Counted from the first letter of the stretch, positions 29,793-38,822 are shown. The stretch is 64,000 nt of DNA from an uncultured Lachnospiraceae bacterium (GCA_934339135.1 CAKRHP010000004.1:62001-126000); one strand, 5' to 3'. Numbers and translations are program-made. The notes: generated by a model from the letters alone, not told the origin.

Positions 29793-30482
29793 TCAGATTG
29801 CCCCGAACATTTCCAGACACTCCCGGTTGGTTCCCCGGAAAATATCTTCTCTGCCCTCAAACATCCGACACAGCTTCTCCAGACGATCCCAGTTATCCTT
29901 CACATAATACTCATAGCTGTGTCCCCAGATATAAAACAACTGCTGCTCCCCCGGTGCCGGTTCGCTTTCCAGAAACTGCTGTGCCAGTTCGAAAAGCTGC
30001 TCATCATCATGATGACAGGTTGCCTTTAACAGGATTGGATTCTCCGGTACCGCAAAGCTGTGTGTTGCCTCCACGGTACGACCGTATTTGATCCCATGGC
30101 GCTGCAGATAATCCACTGCTGCCTGATCGTAAGCCCCATAGGCATAGGCCATCCCTACCGGTTTCTGTCCATAGATCCGGGTAATATTATCGATATCTGT
30201 CAAAAACTCCTGATCCATCTCCTCCTCGGTCATATCGGCAGGTGCCCGGTGGGTCAGACCATGAACCGCAATCTCATGTCCCGCATAGAGATCCCCAATG
30301 GTTTCCTGATCCATACGGTAAATCTCCTTGCCCTCAATGTCAAAATGGCTCTCCCGGCTCTGTATGCCGGTATTCAGATTAAAGGTACATTTCATGCCAT
30401 AACGGTTCAGAATCTCCACCAGCTTCCGGTCTGATTCAATGCCATCATCATAACTAAACGTAATTGCTTTCTGATATTTCAT
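29793..30482 (-). CDS. Polysaccharide deacetylase family protein
   Basis: 229-residue NodB-fold hydrolase. The N-terminal metal and catalytic motif is AITFSYDDGIESD, the zinc-binding H-x(3)-H type site corresponds to HEIAVHGLTHRAP, and MAYAYGAYDQ is near the third motif. It has no signal peptide, so it is probably cytoplasmic and its substrate is not necessarily chitin or peptidoglycan. The start at MKYQKA (30480-30482) is preferred over an earlier ATG lacking a ribosome site, though AAAGGA is 13 nt away. It is read in the same direction as trmO. Confidence 0.85.
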   Translation of the reverse strand: MKYQKAITFSYDDGIESDRKLVEILNRYGMKCTFNLNTGIQSRESHFDIEGKEIYRMDQETIGDLYAGHEIAVHGLTHRAPADMTEEEMDQEFLTDIDNITRIYGQKPVGMAYAYGAYDQAAVDYLQRHGIKYGRTVEATHSFAVPENPILLKATCHHDDEQLFELAQQFLESEPAPGEQQLFYIWGHSYEYYVKDNWDRLEKLCRMFEGREDIFRGTNRECLEMFGAI

Positions 30483-30600
30483 AATATTTTTCCATTCCTT
30501 TCTTGTCATTTATCCCATAGGAACATACCATCAAAGCTATTGTCTTCCAACCGAATCAAATAGCAGAATACTATGCCCTTATTGCGAAAATCTTTATCTT

Positions 30601-31290
30601 TTATATTTCTCTCTGCACAAGTTCCACAACCCGCAGAACATCCTCCTGCACTGTAAATTTCACTTCATATTCCCCAAAACCCATACCATAGACCCGCTTC
30701 GGATCCTTCTGATATCGTGGTCTGGGGTCCTGTTCCAAAATCCCCCGGAGTGCCTGAAGCTTTTCTCCGGAAATCCCGGAGGACATAACCAACTCCTCCG
30801 GAAGCTCCACAATGACATGCCGTACCTCTGTCCCATCTGTAAAACCTCCCTTCGCCTCCGGATGACTGTCCGCATAGGGAAGATATGGCTTGATATCATA
30901 AATGGGCGTCCCATCCATCATATCCACGCCTGACACCCAGATCACAGGCTTCCTGGAATCCTCCAGATCGATCCGTTCCAGTTTGACGCAGGACAGCCCA
31001 ATGGGATTGGGTCGAAATGGGGAACGTGTCGCAAATACACCAATCCGCTTGTTCCCTCCTAAACGGGGCGGGCGCACTGTCGGCGACCAATCTGACCGTA
31101 CCGCCTTTGAAAACTCCCATACCAGCCAGAGATGAGAAAACTCCGACAGACCACGGACCGCATCCGGATTACGGTACTCCGGCTCCAAAATAATCTTTCC
31201 CATAAGCTCCGGCACCAGACCACTCTGTCTCGGCACTCCAAATTTTGTCACAAAATCCGTATGGATCCTGCCGATCATTTTCATTTCCAT
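30601..31290 (-). CDS. trmO: tRNA (t6A37) N6-methyltransferase TrmO family
   Basis: 229-residue member of the TsaA/YaeB/TrmO family, which uses SAM to methylate t6A37 of certain tRNAs. It has the split-barrel signature FSHLWLVWEF, then GVFATRSPFRPNPIGLSCVK and DGTPIYDIKPYLPYADS. The ATG at 31288-31290 is 7 nt after GGAGG. The 24 in-frame codons upstream are not conserved in style. The C-terminal region (about 160-229) matches the longer form of the family. Confidence 0.92.
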   Translation of the reverse strand: MEMKMIGRIHTDFVTKFGVPRQSGLVPELMGKIILEPEYRNPDAVRGLSEFSHLWLVWEFSKAVRSDWSPTVRPPRLGGNKRIGVFATRSPFRPNPIGLSCVKLERIDLEDSRKPVIWVSGVDMMDGTPIYDIKPYLPYADSHPEAKGGFTDGTEVRHVIVELPEELVMSSGISGEKLQALRGILEQDPRPRYQKDPKRVYGMGFGEYEVKFTVQEDVLRVVELVQREI

Positions 31291-31315
31291 CCATCTACCT
31301 CCTCCCGGGATTTGA

Positions 31316-31472
31316 TAAAAAGGGCAAAACCAGCGTTTTGCCCTCCAAGAATTGCTTCGCAATTCTCGTTGACATTACACTACGTTACGTAGCATTATCC
31401 TATGCACTAAAAAGGGCAAAACCAGCGTTTTCCCTTGCTTCACACTGCGTTACAAACATTTTCCTATGCACT
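31316..31472. repeat. Imperfect tandem duplication carrying terminator hairpins
   Basis: Two units share AAAAAGGGCAAAACCAGCG at the left and (T)CCTATGCACT at the right: 31316-31408 and 31409-31472. The first unit has an extra hairpin GAATTGC-TTC-GCAATTC at 31349-31365. Each unit begins with a stem that on the minus strand is followed by TTTTT, so both copies can act as terminators for the 31.5-31.8 kb gene. Confidence 0.7.
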
Positions 31473-31518
31473 GAAAAAATGAGCCCGGCAATGCTCTCAG
31501 GCACTGACCGGACTCATC
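31473..31518 (-). terminator. Terminator of the 78-residue hypothetical gene
   Basis: Stem ATGAGTCCGG..TGC / GCA..CCGGGCTCAT followed by six T on the minus strand, 30 nt past the stop. Two more terminator-like hairpins follow in the adjacent tandem repeat. Confidence 0.75.
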
Positions 31519-31548
31519 CGCTCATCAGTTACATCTCTGCACAACCAA

Positions 31549-31785
31549 TCAGGCACGTACCAGTTCTACCTGCCAAAATCCCTCCGTGTGAGATGGTCCC
31601 TGTGTAATCTCAACTTTAAATTTATACATTGCCTCATCCAGTTTACGCTGGAACTGCACCTCGGAAAGATCTGAATCTGGCTCCTGCAAGATGATTGTGT
31701 CACCAACCTTTGCATAACTATATGCAGAACCTAATGTCTTAAATGTAGCCTTCCAAGTTTCTTTTTTCTTTAAAAAATCAAACAC
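31549..31785 (-). CDS. Hypothetical protein, 78 residues
   Basis: Small soluble protein starting MFDFLKKKETWKATFKTLGS, with a central DTIILQEPDSDLSEVQFQRK and ending in FWQVELVRA. It has no membrane span, signal peptide or cysteine. The start is a GTG at 31783-31785, 8 nt after AGAGG. A triple terminator array follows. I do not recognise the family. The reading frame and ribosome site support a real gene. Confidence 0.65.
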   Translation of the reverse strand: MFDFLKKKETWKATFKTLGSAYSYAKVGDTIILQEPDSDLSEVQFQRKLDEAMYKFKVEITQGPSHTEGFWQVELVRA

Positions 31786-31924
31786 AATAATCACCTCTGC
31801 TTTCTATAAATATATGTCAGCTTCAAAATCTCGTGTCATCTATCCGCTAGATAAGTATATTATAACACATTTTTCCATAAAATGAAAGTAATTCACAGTA
31901 TTTTCATTGGAAAAATATTATTTT

Positions 31925-32866
31925 TTATGATAAAACCATTCTCACAGCTCCATACATACCGGCATCATTGCCAAGTTCTGCCAGACGGAACTCCTTGCCC
32001 TTGAGTGCAAACATCACATCCTGCTCGTACTTTTCCTGTACCACATCCAGAACGATCTGCCCGTTTTTGGATACACCGCCGCCGATCACAAATGCCTGCG
32101 GATCTACCACGGCTGCCACATGAGAAAGTCCCTTACCCAGATAACTGGAGAAGGTATCCACGATCTCCTTTGCCAGAGCATCGTCATTTTTGTATGCCTT
32201 AAACAGCTCCAGTCCGGTGATCGGATGATCATACTGGCGAAGTTCTGACGGTGTATCGGTCTGCTCCAGCTTCTCCTTGGACATTCTGGTAATACCCGTT
32301 GCGGAAGAATATTGCTCCAGACAACCCTTCTTGCCACAGCCACAGGTACGTGTCTCATGAGGATTTACCAGCAAATGACCAATCTCGCCTGCCGCACCGT
32401 TGCTTCCGGTCAGGATCTTGCCGTTCAGGATGATCCCGCCACCAACACCGGTACCCAGAGTGACCATAACAATACTGTCAAAACCTCTGCCGCCTCCGCG
32501 CCACTGCTCACCGAGAGCTGCTACGTTTGCGTCATTGCCCACTTTGATCTTTTCTACACCGGTCAGCTTGCGAAGCTCATCTGCCACGGAGAAAATGCCC
32601 CATCCCAGATTGGCACATTTCAGCACACGGCCATCCTCCGTGATCGGACCCGGCACACCCATACCAATACCAATGACATCACTTTTATCAATGGACTTCT
32701 CTTCATTCTTGTCGGCAATCGCCTTTGCAATATCCGGCAGGATCAGCTCTCCGTTATTCTCCTTGCGGGTCACGATCTCCCACTTTTCCAGCATATTGCC
32801 TTCCTCGTCGAAAAGTCCCATCTTTACTGTAGTGCCACCTAAGTCTACCCCATAAATATACTTCAT
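31925..32866 (-). CDS. glk: ROK family glucokinase
   Basis: Phosphorylates glucose, feeding glycolysis and the glycogen genes in this window. 313 residues. ATP-binding GVDLGGTTVKMGLFDEEG at the N-terminus, catalytic GVPGPITEDG and NDANVAALGEQWRGG, and the ROK zinc-binding signature CGCGKKGCLEQYSS near residue 172. It has no N-terminal helix-turn-helix, so it is an enzyme and not a ROK repressor. The ATG at 32866 follows AAAGGTGG by 9 nt. Confidence 0.94.
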   Translation of the reverse strand: MKYIYGVDLGGTTVKMGLFDEEGNMLEKWEIVTRKENNGELILPDIAKAIADKNEEKSIDKSDVIGIGMGVPGPITEDGRVLKCANLGWGIFSVADELRKLTGVEKIKVGNDANVAALGEQWRGGGRGFDSIVMVTLGTGVGGGIILNGKILTGSNGAAGEIGHLLVNPHETRTCGCGKKGCLEQYSSATGITRMSKEKLEQTDTPSELRQYDHPITGLELFKAYKNDDALAKEIVDTFSSYLGKGLSHVAAVVDPQAFVIGGGVSKNGQIVLDVVQEKYEQDVMFALKGKEFRLAELGNDAGMYGAVRMVLS

Positions 32867-32907
32867 CTGATATTTCCACCTTTCCTTTTTATACATGACA
32901 TACAAGA

Positions 32908-32963
32908 AGCCGCCGCTATATTGACCCGCCGATCTCCTGCGCTGTGTCAATATAACAGCGGCT
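32908..32963 (-). terminator. Large hairpin between argJ and the glucokinase gene
   Basis: The arms GCCGCT-ATATTGAC and GTCAATATA-AC-AGCGGC form a long stem with a 19-nt loop, followed by a CTTCTTGT tract on the minus strand. It probably ends the purC-argJ transcript. Confidence 0.6.
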
Positions 32964-33059
32964 CATATTGGCCACAGATCGATCCACTGCGATCTGCTCT
33001 GACCCTTGCATCATATTGTTTTCTATATCATACCCGATTTTACCGAAATGGTAAAGCGT

Positions 33060-34307
33060 TTAAGAACGATAATCTCCATTAATCTTGACATAATCATAGG
33101 TGAGATCACAGCCCCATGCTTTGGCTGAGCCCTCTCCCTGCTTCAGATCAATGTCAATATAAATCTCATCCTCTGCCAGCACCTTTGCTGCAAAATCCTC
33201 GGAGAAATCAATGCCTGCACCGTTTCTGCAAACCTCTAAGGTTCCTGCTGCCGACGAAAGATCTACATCCATGGTATCAATGGCAAAATCTGCATCTGCA
33301 TAACCAATGGCGCACAGTACACGTCCCCAGTTGGCATCCTCTCCAAACATTGCACATTTAAACAATGGAGAACGGATCACACTTTTGGCAACGATGATCG
33401 CTGTCTCCTGATCCGGAGCCCCCTTACAGGTACATTCTAAAAGTTTCGTCGCTCCCTCTCCGTCCTTTGCAAGCATACGTGTCATGTTCATCATAACAAT
33501 GTAAAGTGCCTGCTTAAATACTGCAAAACCGGCATCCTCTGTGGTGCGGATCTCCTCATTGCCTGCGAGACCGTTTGCCATCACACTGACCATATCATTG
33601 GTAGAAGTATCTCCGTCAATGCTCAGACAGTTGTATGTGATCTTAACGATCTCATCCAGTGCCTTCTGGATCATCTCATGGCTGATCGCCACATCGGAGG
33701 TGATGAAATTCAGGGTTGTTGCCATATTCGGATGGATCATGCCGCTTCCCTTTGCCATGCCGCCCAGATGACATGTTTTGCCGGCAATTTCAAACTCTAC
33801 TGCCACCTGCTTCTTCACGGTATCGGTGGTCATGATCGCTGTGGCCGCTGCGTCATTGCCGGACTCACTGAGACCGTCCACCAGCTCCTTCATATGATCT
33901 GCAAAGGGAGCGGTAGACATCGGAAGTCCGATCACACCTGTGGATGCAACCACCACCTGATCCTCCGTAATGCCCAGAGCGTCTGCTGCCAGCCGGGACG
34001 TCTCGGCTGCCACCTGCTCCCCGTTTGCATTGCCGGTATTGGCATTCTTGGAATTTACAAGAACCGCATGGGTCACTCCGTTTCCGGCCTCCAGATGCTT
34101 CTTCGTCACAAGGATCGGCGCACCCTTGACCTTATTCTGTGTATAGACAGCCGCTGTCTGGCAAGGCTCCTTGCTGTATACCATACCAAGATCATTTTTC
34201 TCCTTGTTCGGATTCAGTCCGCAGTTAAGACCGTTTGCCTGAAATCCCTGAGAAGCACAAACACCGCCGTCAATATATTTATAGCCTTCAAATTGTGTCA
34301 TATTCAT
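33060..34307 (-). CDS. argJ: Bifunctional ornithine acetyltransferase / N-acetylglutamate synthase
   Basis: 415-residue ArgJ, which recycles the acetyl group in arginine synthesis. The self-cleavage site is MATTLNF, with the nucleophilic Thr at about residue 197, preceded by GGMAKGSGMIHPN. Other landmarks are GVCASQGFQANGL at the start and GRVLCAIGYADADF later. It lies 18 nt after purC on the same strand with no other arg genes nearby, so the pairing is atypical. AAAGGAG precedes the ATG. Confidence 0.95.
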   Translation of the reverse strand: MNMTQFEGYKYIDGGVCASQGFQANGLNCGLNPNKEKNDLGMVYSKEPCQTAAVYTQNKVKGAPILVTKKHLEAGNGVTHAVLVNSKNANTGNANGEQVAAETSRLAADALGITEDQVVVASTGVIGLPMSTAPFADHMKELVDGLSESGNDAAATAIMTTDTVKKQVAVEFEIAGKTCHLGGMAKGSGMIHPNMATTLNFITSDVAISHEMIQKALDEIVKITYNCLSIDGDTSTNDMVSVMANGLAGNEEIRTTEDAGFAVFKQALYIVMMNMTRMLAKDGEGATKLLECTCKGAPDQETAIIVAKSVIRSPLFKCAMFGEDANWGRVLCAIGYADADFAIDTMDVDLSSAAGTLEVCRNGAGIDFSEDFAAKVLAEDEIYIDIDLKQGEGSAKAWGCDLTYDYVKINGDYRS

Positions 34308-34325
34308 AATAAGTCGTCTCCTTTA

Positions 34326-35195
34326 TTACAGCTTCTCACCTGTCAGAAGCTCATATGCCTGAAGATATTTTGAAATGGTCTTCTCCACGATATCCTCCGG
34401 AAGAGTCCAGTCGTTGTCCGGATTTGCCTTGAGCCAGTCACGGGCAAACTGCTTGTCGAAAGATGGCTGTCCATGACCCGGCTCATATCCCTCTGCAGGC
34501 CAGAATCTGGAGCTGTCCGGTGTGAGCATCTCATCACCAAGAACGATATTGCCATCCTCGTCGAGGCCAAACTCAAACTTGGTATCTGCAATGATAATGC
34601 CCTTTTCCAAAGCATAATCTGCACACTTCTTATATAATGCGATGGTGTAATCGCGAAGCTTCTGCGCATACTCCTCGCCCTTGCCCGGGAAATACTTCTC
34701 CAGATGAGCCACGCTCTGCTCATAAGAAATATTCTCATCATGATCTCCGATCTCTGCTTTGGTAGATGGTGTGTAGATCGGTTCCGGCAGCTTATCAGAC
34801 TCCTTCAGGCCCTCCGGCAGCTTAATGCCACAAACCGTACCATTCTCCTGATAACTTGCCCAGCCACTTCCTGTAATATATCCTCGAACAATGCACTCAA
34901 TCGGAAGCATTTCCAGCTTACGGCACATCATACTGTTTCCATCAAACTTCGGCTGCTGGAAAAACTCCGGCATATCCTTCACATCGACTGAAATCATATG
35001 ATTTGGCAGAATGTCCTGCGTCAGATCAAACCAGAACTTTGACATCTGAGTCAATACGGTTCCTTTTTTGGTCACTTCATTATGAAGGATCACGTCAAAA
35101 CAGCTTATTCTGTCTGTTGCAACCATGATCAGACTGTCTCCGTTGTCGTAAATCTCCCGTACCTTTCCTTCCTTCATCGGCTTTAGCTCTTTCAT
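34326..35195 (-). CDS. purC: Phosphoribosylaminoimidazole-succinocarboxamide synthase
   Basis: SAICAR synthetase of purine synthesis, 289 residues. Motifs are GKVREIYDNGDSLIMVATDR, ISCFDVILHNEVTKKGTVLT, PIECIVRGYITGSGWASYQ and the C-terminal LTPDSSRFWPAEGY. The ATG at 35193-35195 follows GGAGG. It heads a two-gene unit with argJ. It is the only purine-pathway gene here apart from prs. Confidence 0.97.
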   Translation of the reverse strand: MKELKPMKEGKVREIYDNGDSLIMVATDRISCFDVILHNEVTKKGTVLTQMSKFWFDLTQDILPNHMISVDVKDMPEFFQQPKFDGNSMMCRKLEMLPIECIVRGYITGSGWASYQENGTVCGIKLPEGLKESDKLPEPIYTPSTKAEIGDHDENISYEQSVAHLEKYFPGKGEEYAQKLRDYTIALYKKCADYALEKGIIIADTKFEFGLDEDGNIVLGDEMLTPDSSRFWPAEGYEPGHGQPSFDKQFARDWLKANPDNDWTLPEDIVEKTISKYLQAYELLTGEKL

Positions 35196-35267
35196 TTTTC
35201 CTCCAATCCCACACACTCCTTCGGGAATGTATGCGTGCGTTGTGTCGTTATTTACATTATCCCTTTA

Positions 35268-35295
35268 AGTATAATATTTTCTGGGGAAATTGCAA
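35268..35295 (-). promoter_or_regulatory. Promoter of purC-argJ
   Basis: Minus-strand -35 TTGCAA (35290-35295), 16-bp spacer, -10 TATACT (35268-35273), about 73 nt before the purC start. I see no clear PurR box or purine riboswitch in the leader. Confidence 0.6.
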
Positions 35296-35393
35296 GAGAG
35301 GAATTCTGCACTTCGTCTATACCACCGCATATATTAAATGTAACCAGAAAATATTCCTTATATTTTCGAAAACATTTAGAAAGGATGTATATT

Positions 35394-35759
35394 ATGAACA
35401 CAATGAATGGATGCCGCGGCAACGGAAACTGCCGTGGAAACAGAGGCTGTCCATGTGGTATGGGAAACTGCGATAATATGCAGACCTCCTGCTCCTGCGG
35501 CAGCATGCCGGATAGCGCAAACACCTGTGGCATGAGTCAGTCTGAAATAGCAAATCAGTGTCAGAATGATTCTGCCGGAGACTGCTGCACTGACCCATTG
35601 TACGGTATGCCCCTTGCCATGGGCTATGTTCCGTGGCAGCAATGGAATAAGATCTATGATCCCTGCGACGGTCTCGCAAACGGCACGATCTTCCCTGAAC
35701 TGAATTTACAATTTTATGGCTGCATCCCTCAGGGCTGTGGAAAAGGAGGCAGAGTATGA
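35394..35759 (+). CDS. cotJA: Spore coat-associated protein CotJA, Cys-rich form
   Basis: 121 residues. The C-terminal part (YVPWQQWNKIYDPCDGLANG, then GTIFPELNLQFYGC) is the CotJA core. The N-terminal 70 residues are unusually rich in Cys, Gly and Asn (11 of 14 Cys in the protein), suggesting disulfide crosslinking or metal binding in the coat. The ATG at 35394 follows AAAGGA by 8 nt. Its end overlaps the cotJB start (ATGA). Confidence 0.85.
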   Translation: MNTMNGCRGNGNCRGNRGCPCGMGNCDNMQTSCSCGSMPDSANTCGMSQSEIANQCQNDSAGDCCTDPLYGMPLAMGYVPWQQWNKIYDPCDGLANGTIFPELNLQFYGCIPQGCGKGGRV

Positions 35760-36004
35760 GCAAAGATCAGATGAGATTATTGAAATTTATTTCCCAGGTC
35801 AGCTTTGCTCTCACCGAGACAAATCTGTATCTGGACACCCATCCCTGCGATAAAGTTGCGCTGAGCTATTACCAGATGGTGAAAAAACAGCGTCAGGAAG
35901 CAATGGAGGAATACAGCCGCAAATACGGCCCCCTGCAGGCAGATCAGGTAAACTGCAAGGATTACTGGACCTGGGTGGAGACACCATGGCCTTGGGAGCG
36001 TTAG
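35756..36004 (+). CDS. cotJB: Spore coat protein CotJB
   Basis: 82 residues, with LKFISQVSFALTETNLYLDT and HPCDKVALSYYQMVKKQR, ending in WTWVETPWPWER, the CotJB pattern. It is translationally coupled to cotJA and followed by cotJC, the order of the Bacillus operon whose products are incorporated into the spore coat. Confidence 0.93.
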   Translation: MSKDQMRLLKFISQVSFALTETNLYLDTHPCDKVALSYYQMVKKQRQEAMEEYSRKYGPLQADQVNCKDYWTWVETPWPWER

Positions 36005-36051
36005 AATATTTGGAAATTTTAATGAAATAAAATGAGAATGGAGTTTATGAT

Positions 36052-36657
36052 ATGTTTAATTATGAAAAAAGACTGGAATATCCGGTTCATATCACACGAA
36101 CCGATCCAAAAGCGGCCATGGTGATCATCAGCCAGTACGGTGGTCCCGACGGGGAAGCCGGAGCCGCACTGCGCTATCTGTCACAGCGGTATTCCATGGA
36201 GGACCGCAAGGTGGCCGGGGCCTTGACAGATATAGGCACCGAAGAATTAGGCCACCTGGAAATCGTGGCAACCATTATCCACCAACTTACCAAGGATCTG
36301 ACACCGGAGGAGATCAAGGCCTCCGGTTTTGACAAATACTATATTGACCACACTCTCGCCATCTGGCCACAGGCCGCCAGCGGAGAGCCATTCAGTGCCA
36401 GCCAGTTCCAAAGCACCGGTGATACCATCACCGACCTCTACGAGAATATGGCAGCAGAGCAGAAGGCACGCCTGACCTACGACAATATCCTGCGCATTGT
36501 GAAGGATCCGGAGGTAGCAGATCCGATCCGTTTCCTGCGGATGCGTGAGGTCGTGCATTTCCAGAGATTTGGAGAATGTCTGCGCCGCATTCAGGATCAG
36601 CGAAATCCAAAGAATTTCTACGCATATAATCCACAGATTGATAAAAAGAAATGTTAG
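36052..36657 (+). CDS. cotJC: Spore coat protein CotJC, manganese-catalase family
   Basis: 201-residue four-helix-bundle protein of the Mn-catalase family. Diiron/dimanganese-type ligands are visible in GGPDGEAGAALRYLSQRYSM, IGTEELGHLEIVATIIHQL and FLRMREVVHFQRFGECLR. It may protect the spore from peroxide, as inferred from the family. The ATG is 8 nt after GGAG. It is the last gene of cotJABC. Confidence 0.95.
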   Translation: MFNYEKRLEYPVHITRTDPKAAMVIISQYGGPDGEAGAALRYLSQRYSMEDRKVAGALTDIGTEELGHLEIVATIIHQLTKDLTPEEIKASGFDKYYIDHTLAIWPQAASGEPFSASQFQSTGDTITDLYENMAAEQKARLTYDNILRIVKDPEVADPIRFLRMREVVHFQRFGECLRRIQDQRNPKNFYAYNPQIDKKKC

Positions 36658-36700
36658 CTGGAGGCAAACCTGTATTGCACCCGCTTTGTACCAATAAATA

Positions 36701-36815
36701 AAAACAGCTTATCCGGTCAGAAATAATATGCACCTTTCCAGGCAGACAAGTGAAATAATAAAAACTTGTCACTCAGGTGGGCGCATATCAAAGTTCTGGC
36801 CGGAACGCTGTTTTA
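36701..36815. terminator. Long (115-nt) imperfect hairpin between convergent genes
   Basis: The outer arms AAAACAGC..ATCCGGTCAGAA and TTCTGGCCGG..GCTGTTTT are continued inward by ATATGCACCT/AGGTGG-GCGCATAT and ACAAGT/ACTTGT. T-runs follow both outer ends. It serves as a shared terminator for cotJC (plus) and the HD-GYP gene (minus). Its length is well above a normal terminator. Confidence 0.7.
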
Positions 36816-36848
36816 TCCTCTGATTCTATCGTTTATTTGTAATTTATT

Positions 36849-38579
36849 TTATAGTTTCTTATTCATTTCTTTTGCGGAAGATTCCTCCTTGTGATATCCT
36901 GTGTCGATCACAGCCTCCATCTCATCAATATGCTTCAAAAACAGTTCATCAATATATGGATCAAAATGGCTGCCCTTGCTTTCCTCCATAATGGCAACTG
37001 CTTTTTCTTTGGAAAATCCCTCTTTGTAGTGACGTTTGGACCGGAGAGCATCATAGACATCTGCCACTGCCATGATCCGGGCGGACAATGGAATTTCTTC
37101 TCCTTTGATTCCTTCCGGATAACCGGCACCATTATATTTCTCATGGTGATACATTGCCATATCATATGCAATCTCACAATACGTATCGTTTTCCAGATCC
37201 TTCAGGGTATGCTTGAGGATTTTGGCTCCCTCCTGAGGATGGGTTTTCATAATGGCAAATTCCTCCTCAGTGAGTTTTCCTTCCTTCTGGAGGATACGGT
37301 CCGGAATGGCAATCTTTCCAATATCGTGAAGTCTCGCTGCAGCTGCTACCATATCCGCATATTCCGGCGTAATGATATCCCGGTAACGTTTATCCACTGC
37401 CATTACATCGACAAGCGCACGCACCAGATTCCCGGTATTCTTGATATGTAATCCCGTAATACCGTCTCTCGCTTCGATCATAGCAGCAAAGCTACCGATA
37501 ATATCACGCTGGATCCGCACAACTTCTCTGGTCTTACACCTCAGGTCACGTTGCAGACGCTCCGTGTAATAATACCGGTCCGTAATCTCTGCCATGGTCA
37601 GAGTCTGTCCGTAATTTGTCTCTCCTTTGGAAATGTCATGCAGTGCCAGCTCATAAACACACTTTTCCTTTGTGTGATGCTTCTCCCCGTCCCCGGATGC
37701 ACATTTATCCAAAAACAGGTATTCCTGCTTTTGGGCAAGCTCTTTTAAATCCTCCAGTTCCCGTTTGCTCTCTTCCTGCTCCAGACAATCCAAAATGCGG
37801 TCTGCCTCCTCATTGGAATAGAGTACCTCTCCCGCTGTTCCCATAACGATCAAACCGTTTGCCATATGATTGACCGCTTCCTCCTGGGCCAGCGTCAAAG
37901 TATCAAACAGCCGGTATTTACGCATCAGCCGTTCAAATATAAAGGCGGCTGCCAGATAGGCCAGTGCCGTGGTATCATATCCATTGGTCAGGTGCAACAG
38001 AAACAGGACCAGACTGAACATACTAAGCAGAACCATCCCCAATATCATCAGGATCTGCTTGCGTATGATGGGCGATCTGGTCTGCCGCAGCTTCCGAACT
38101 GCCACCCACAGGATCATCGCAAAGTAATAGACAATAAATGCGGTATACAGGTTGTACAAAACTCCATGCTTCAGGATCAGATGAGGAAATAATCCCTCCT
38201 GCGTATAAGACACAGAAGAATAATACAAATGGTGATACTCATTGGTGGATACCAGTCCGCAGATCAATATACAGATTCCAAAGAAGATATTGCGGCGAAG
38301 CTTTGGCACAACAATGTTGCAGTACTCCATAATAAACATATACATAAAAAATACCACAAACGGCTTGCCGTAATAAGCAAACTTCGTTGCCTGTATGGCA
38401 GCCTGCCGATTCCCTGCCTGTATCTCCATGGTATATCCCACAATGTTGATCAAAGATGAATACAACAAAAGCACTAATGCCATCTGCAGCTTCGAACTCT
38501 GCTGCCGGCTGACGTAAAATATTTCTACAATTAATGCAAAAATCCCAATATATTGTAATAATACAAATAAATGATACAT
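36849..38579 (-). CDS. 7TM-sensor HD-GYP phosphodiesterase-type protein
   Basis: 576 residues. The N-terminal 220 residues hold about seven membrane spans, resembling the histidine-kinase-type 7TM sensor domain. A PAS-like segment follows (VNHMANGLIVMGTAGEVLYS), then an HD-GYP domain with HDIGKIAIPDRI near residue 416, HHEKYNGAGYPEGIKGEEIP near 480, and VADVYDALRSKRHYK. HD-GYP domains hydrolyse c-di-GMP or related nucleotides; the metal ligands and the GYP motif are intact. The ligand sensed is unknown. No diguanylate cyclase is in the window. Confidence 0.92.
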   Translation of the reverse strand: MYHLFVLLQYIGIFALIVEIFYVSRQQSSKLQMALVLLLYSSLINIVGYTMEIQAGNRQAAIQATKFAYYGKPFVVFFMYMFIMEYCNIVVPKLRRNIFFGICILICGLVSTNEYHHLYYSSVSYTQEGLFPHLILKHGVLYNLYTAFIVYYFAMILWVAVRKLRQTRSPIIRKQILMILGMVLLSMFSLVLFLLHLTNGYDTTALAYLAAAFIFERLMRKYRLFDTLTLAQEEAVNHMANGLIVMGTAGEVLYSNEEADRILDCLEQEESKRELEDLKELAQKQEYLFLDKCASGDGEKHHTKEKCVYELALHDISKGETNYGQTLTMAEITDRYYYTERLQRDLRCKTREVVRIQRDIIGSFAAMIEARDGITGLHIKNTGNLVRALVDVMAVDKRYRDIITPEYADMVAAAARLHDIGKIAIPDRILQKEGKLTEEEFAIMKTHPQEGAKILKHTLKDLENDTYCEIAYDMAMYHHEKYNGAGYPEGIKGEEIPLSARIMAVADVYDALRSKRHYKEGFSKEKAVAIMEESKGSHFDPYIDELFLKHIDEMEAVIDTGYHKEESSAKEMNKKL

Positions 38580-38822
38580 AACTGCATAACCCCTTCACAT
38601 AAGTGACAAGACAATTTTGATGTAACCAGCTCTCAGTTATCCCTACAAATCATCTTACCATAAAATCATCATCCTTTGTCAATAAATTACCAAAAACTTC
38701 CCATATCAAATAATCAGGTATGCCCATAATATTTCTTATGTCCACGGAAATTAATATAGACTTTTGCCTCGGGGTGTTTGCGGATGCCGTGAGGCTGTGA
38801 CACCAAAATTGCCGCCGATCAG
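38580..38822. other. Intergenic region upstream of the HD-GYP gene
   Basis: Divergent spacer between the HD-GYP gene and the secreted hypothetical gene. On minus a TTGACA lies near 38675-38680, but its best -10 match (TAAGAT) is at 19 bp, so the promoter is uncertain. I see no gene or other clear element. Confidence 0.3.

Noticed and set aside
31316..31472. Tandem repeats as a CRISPR array
   Set aside because: Only two diverged units, no regular spacers and no cas genes.
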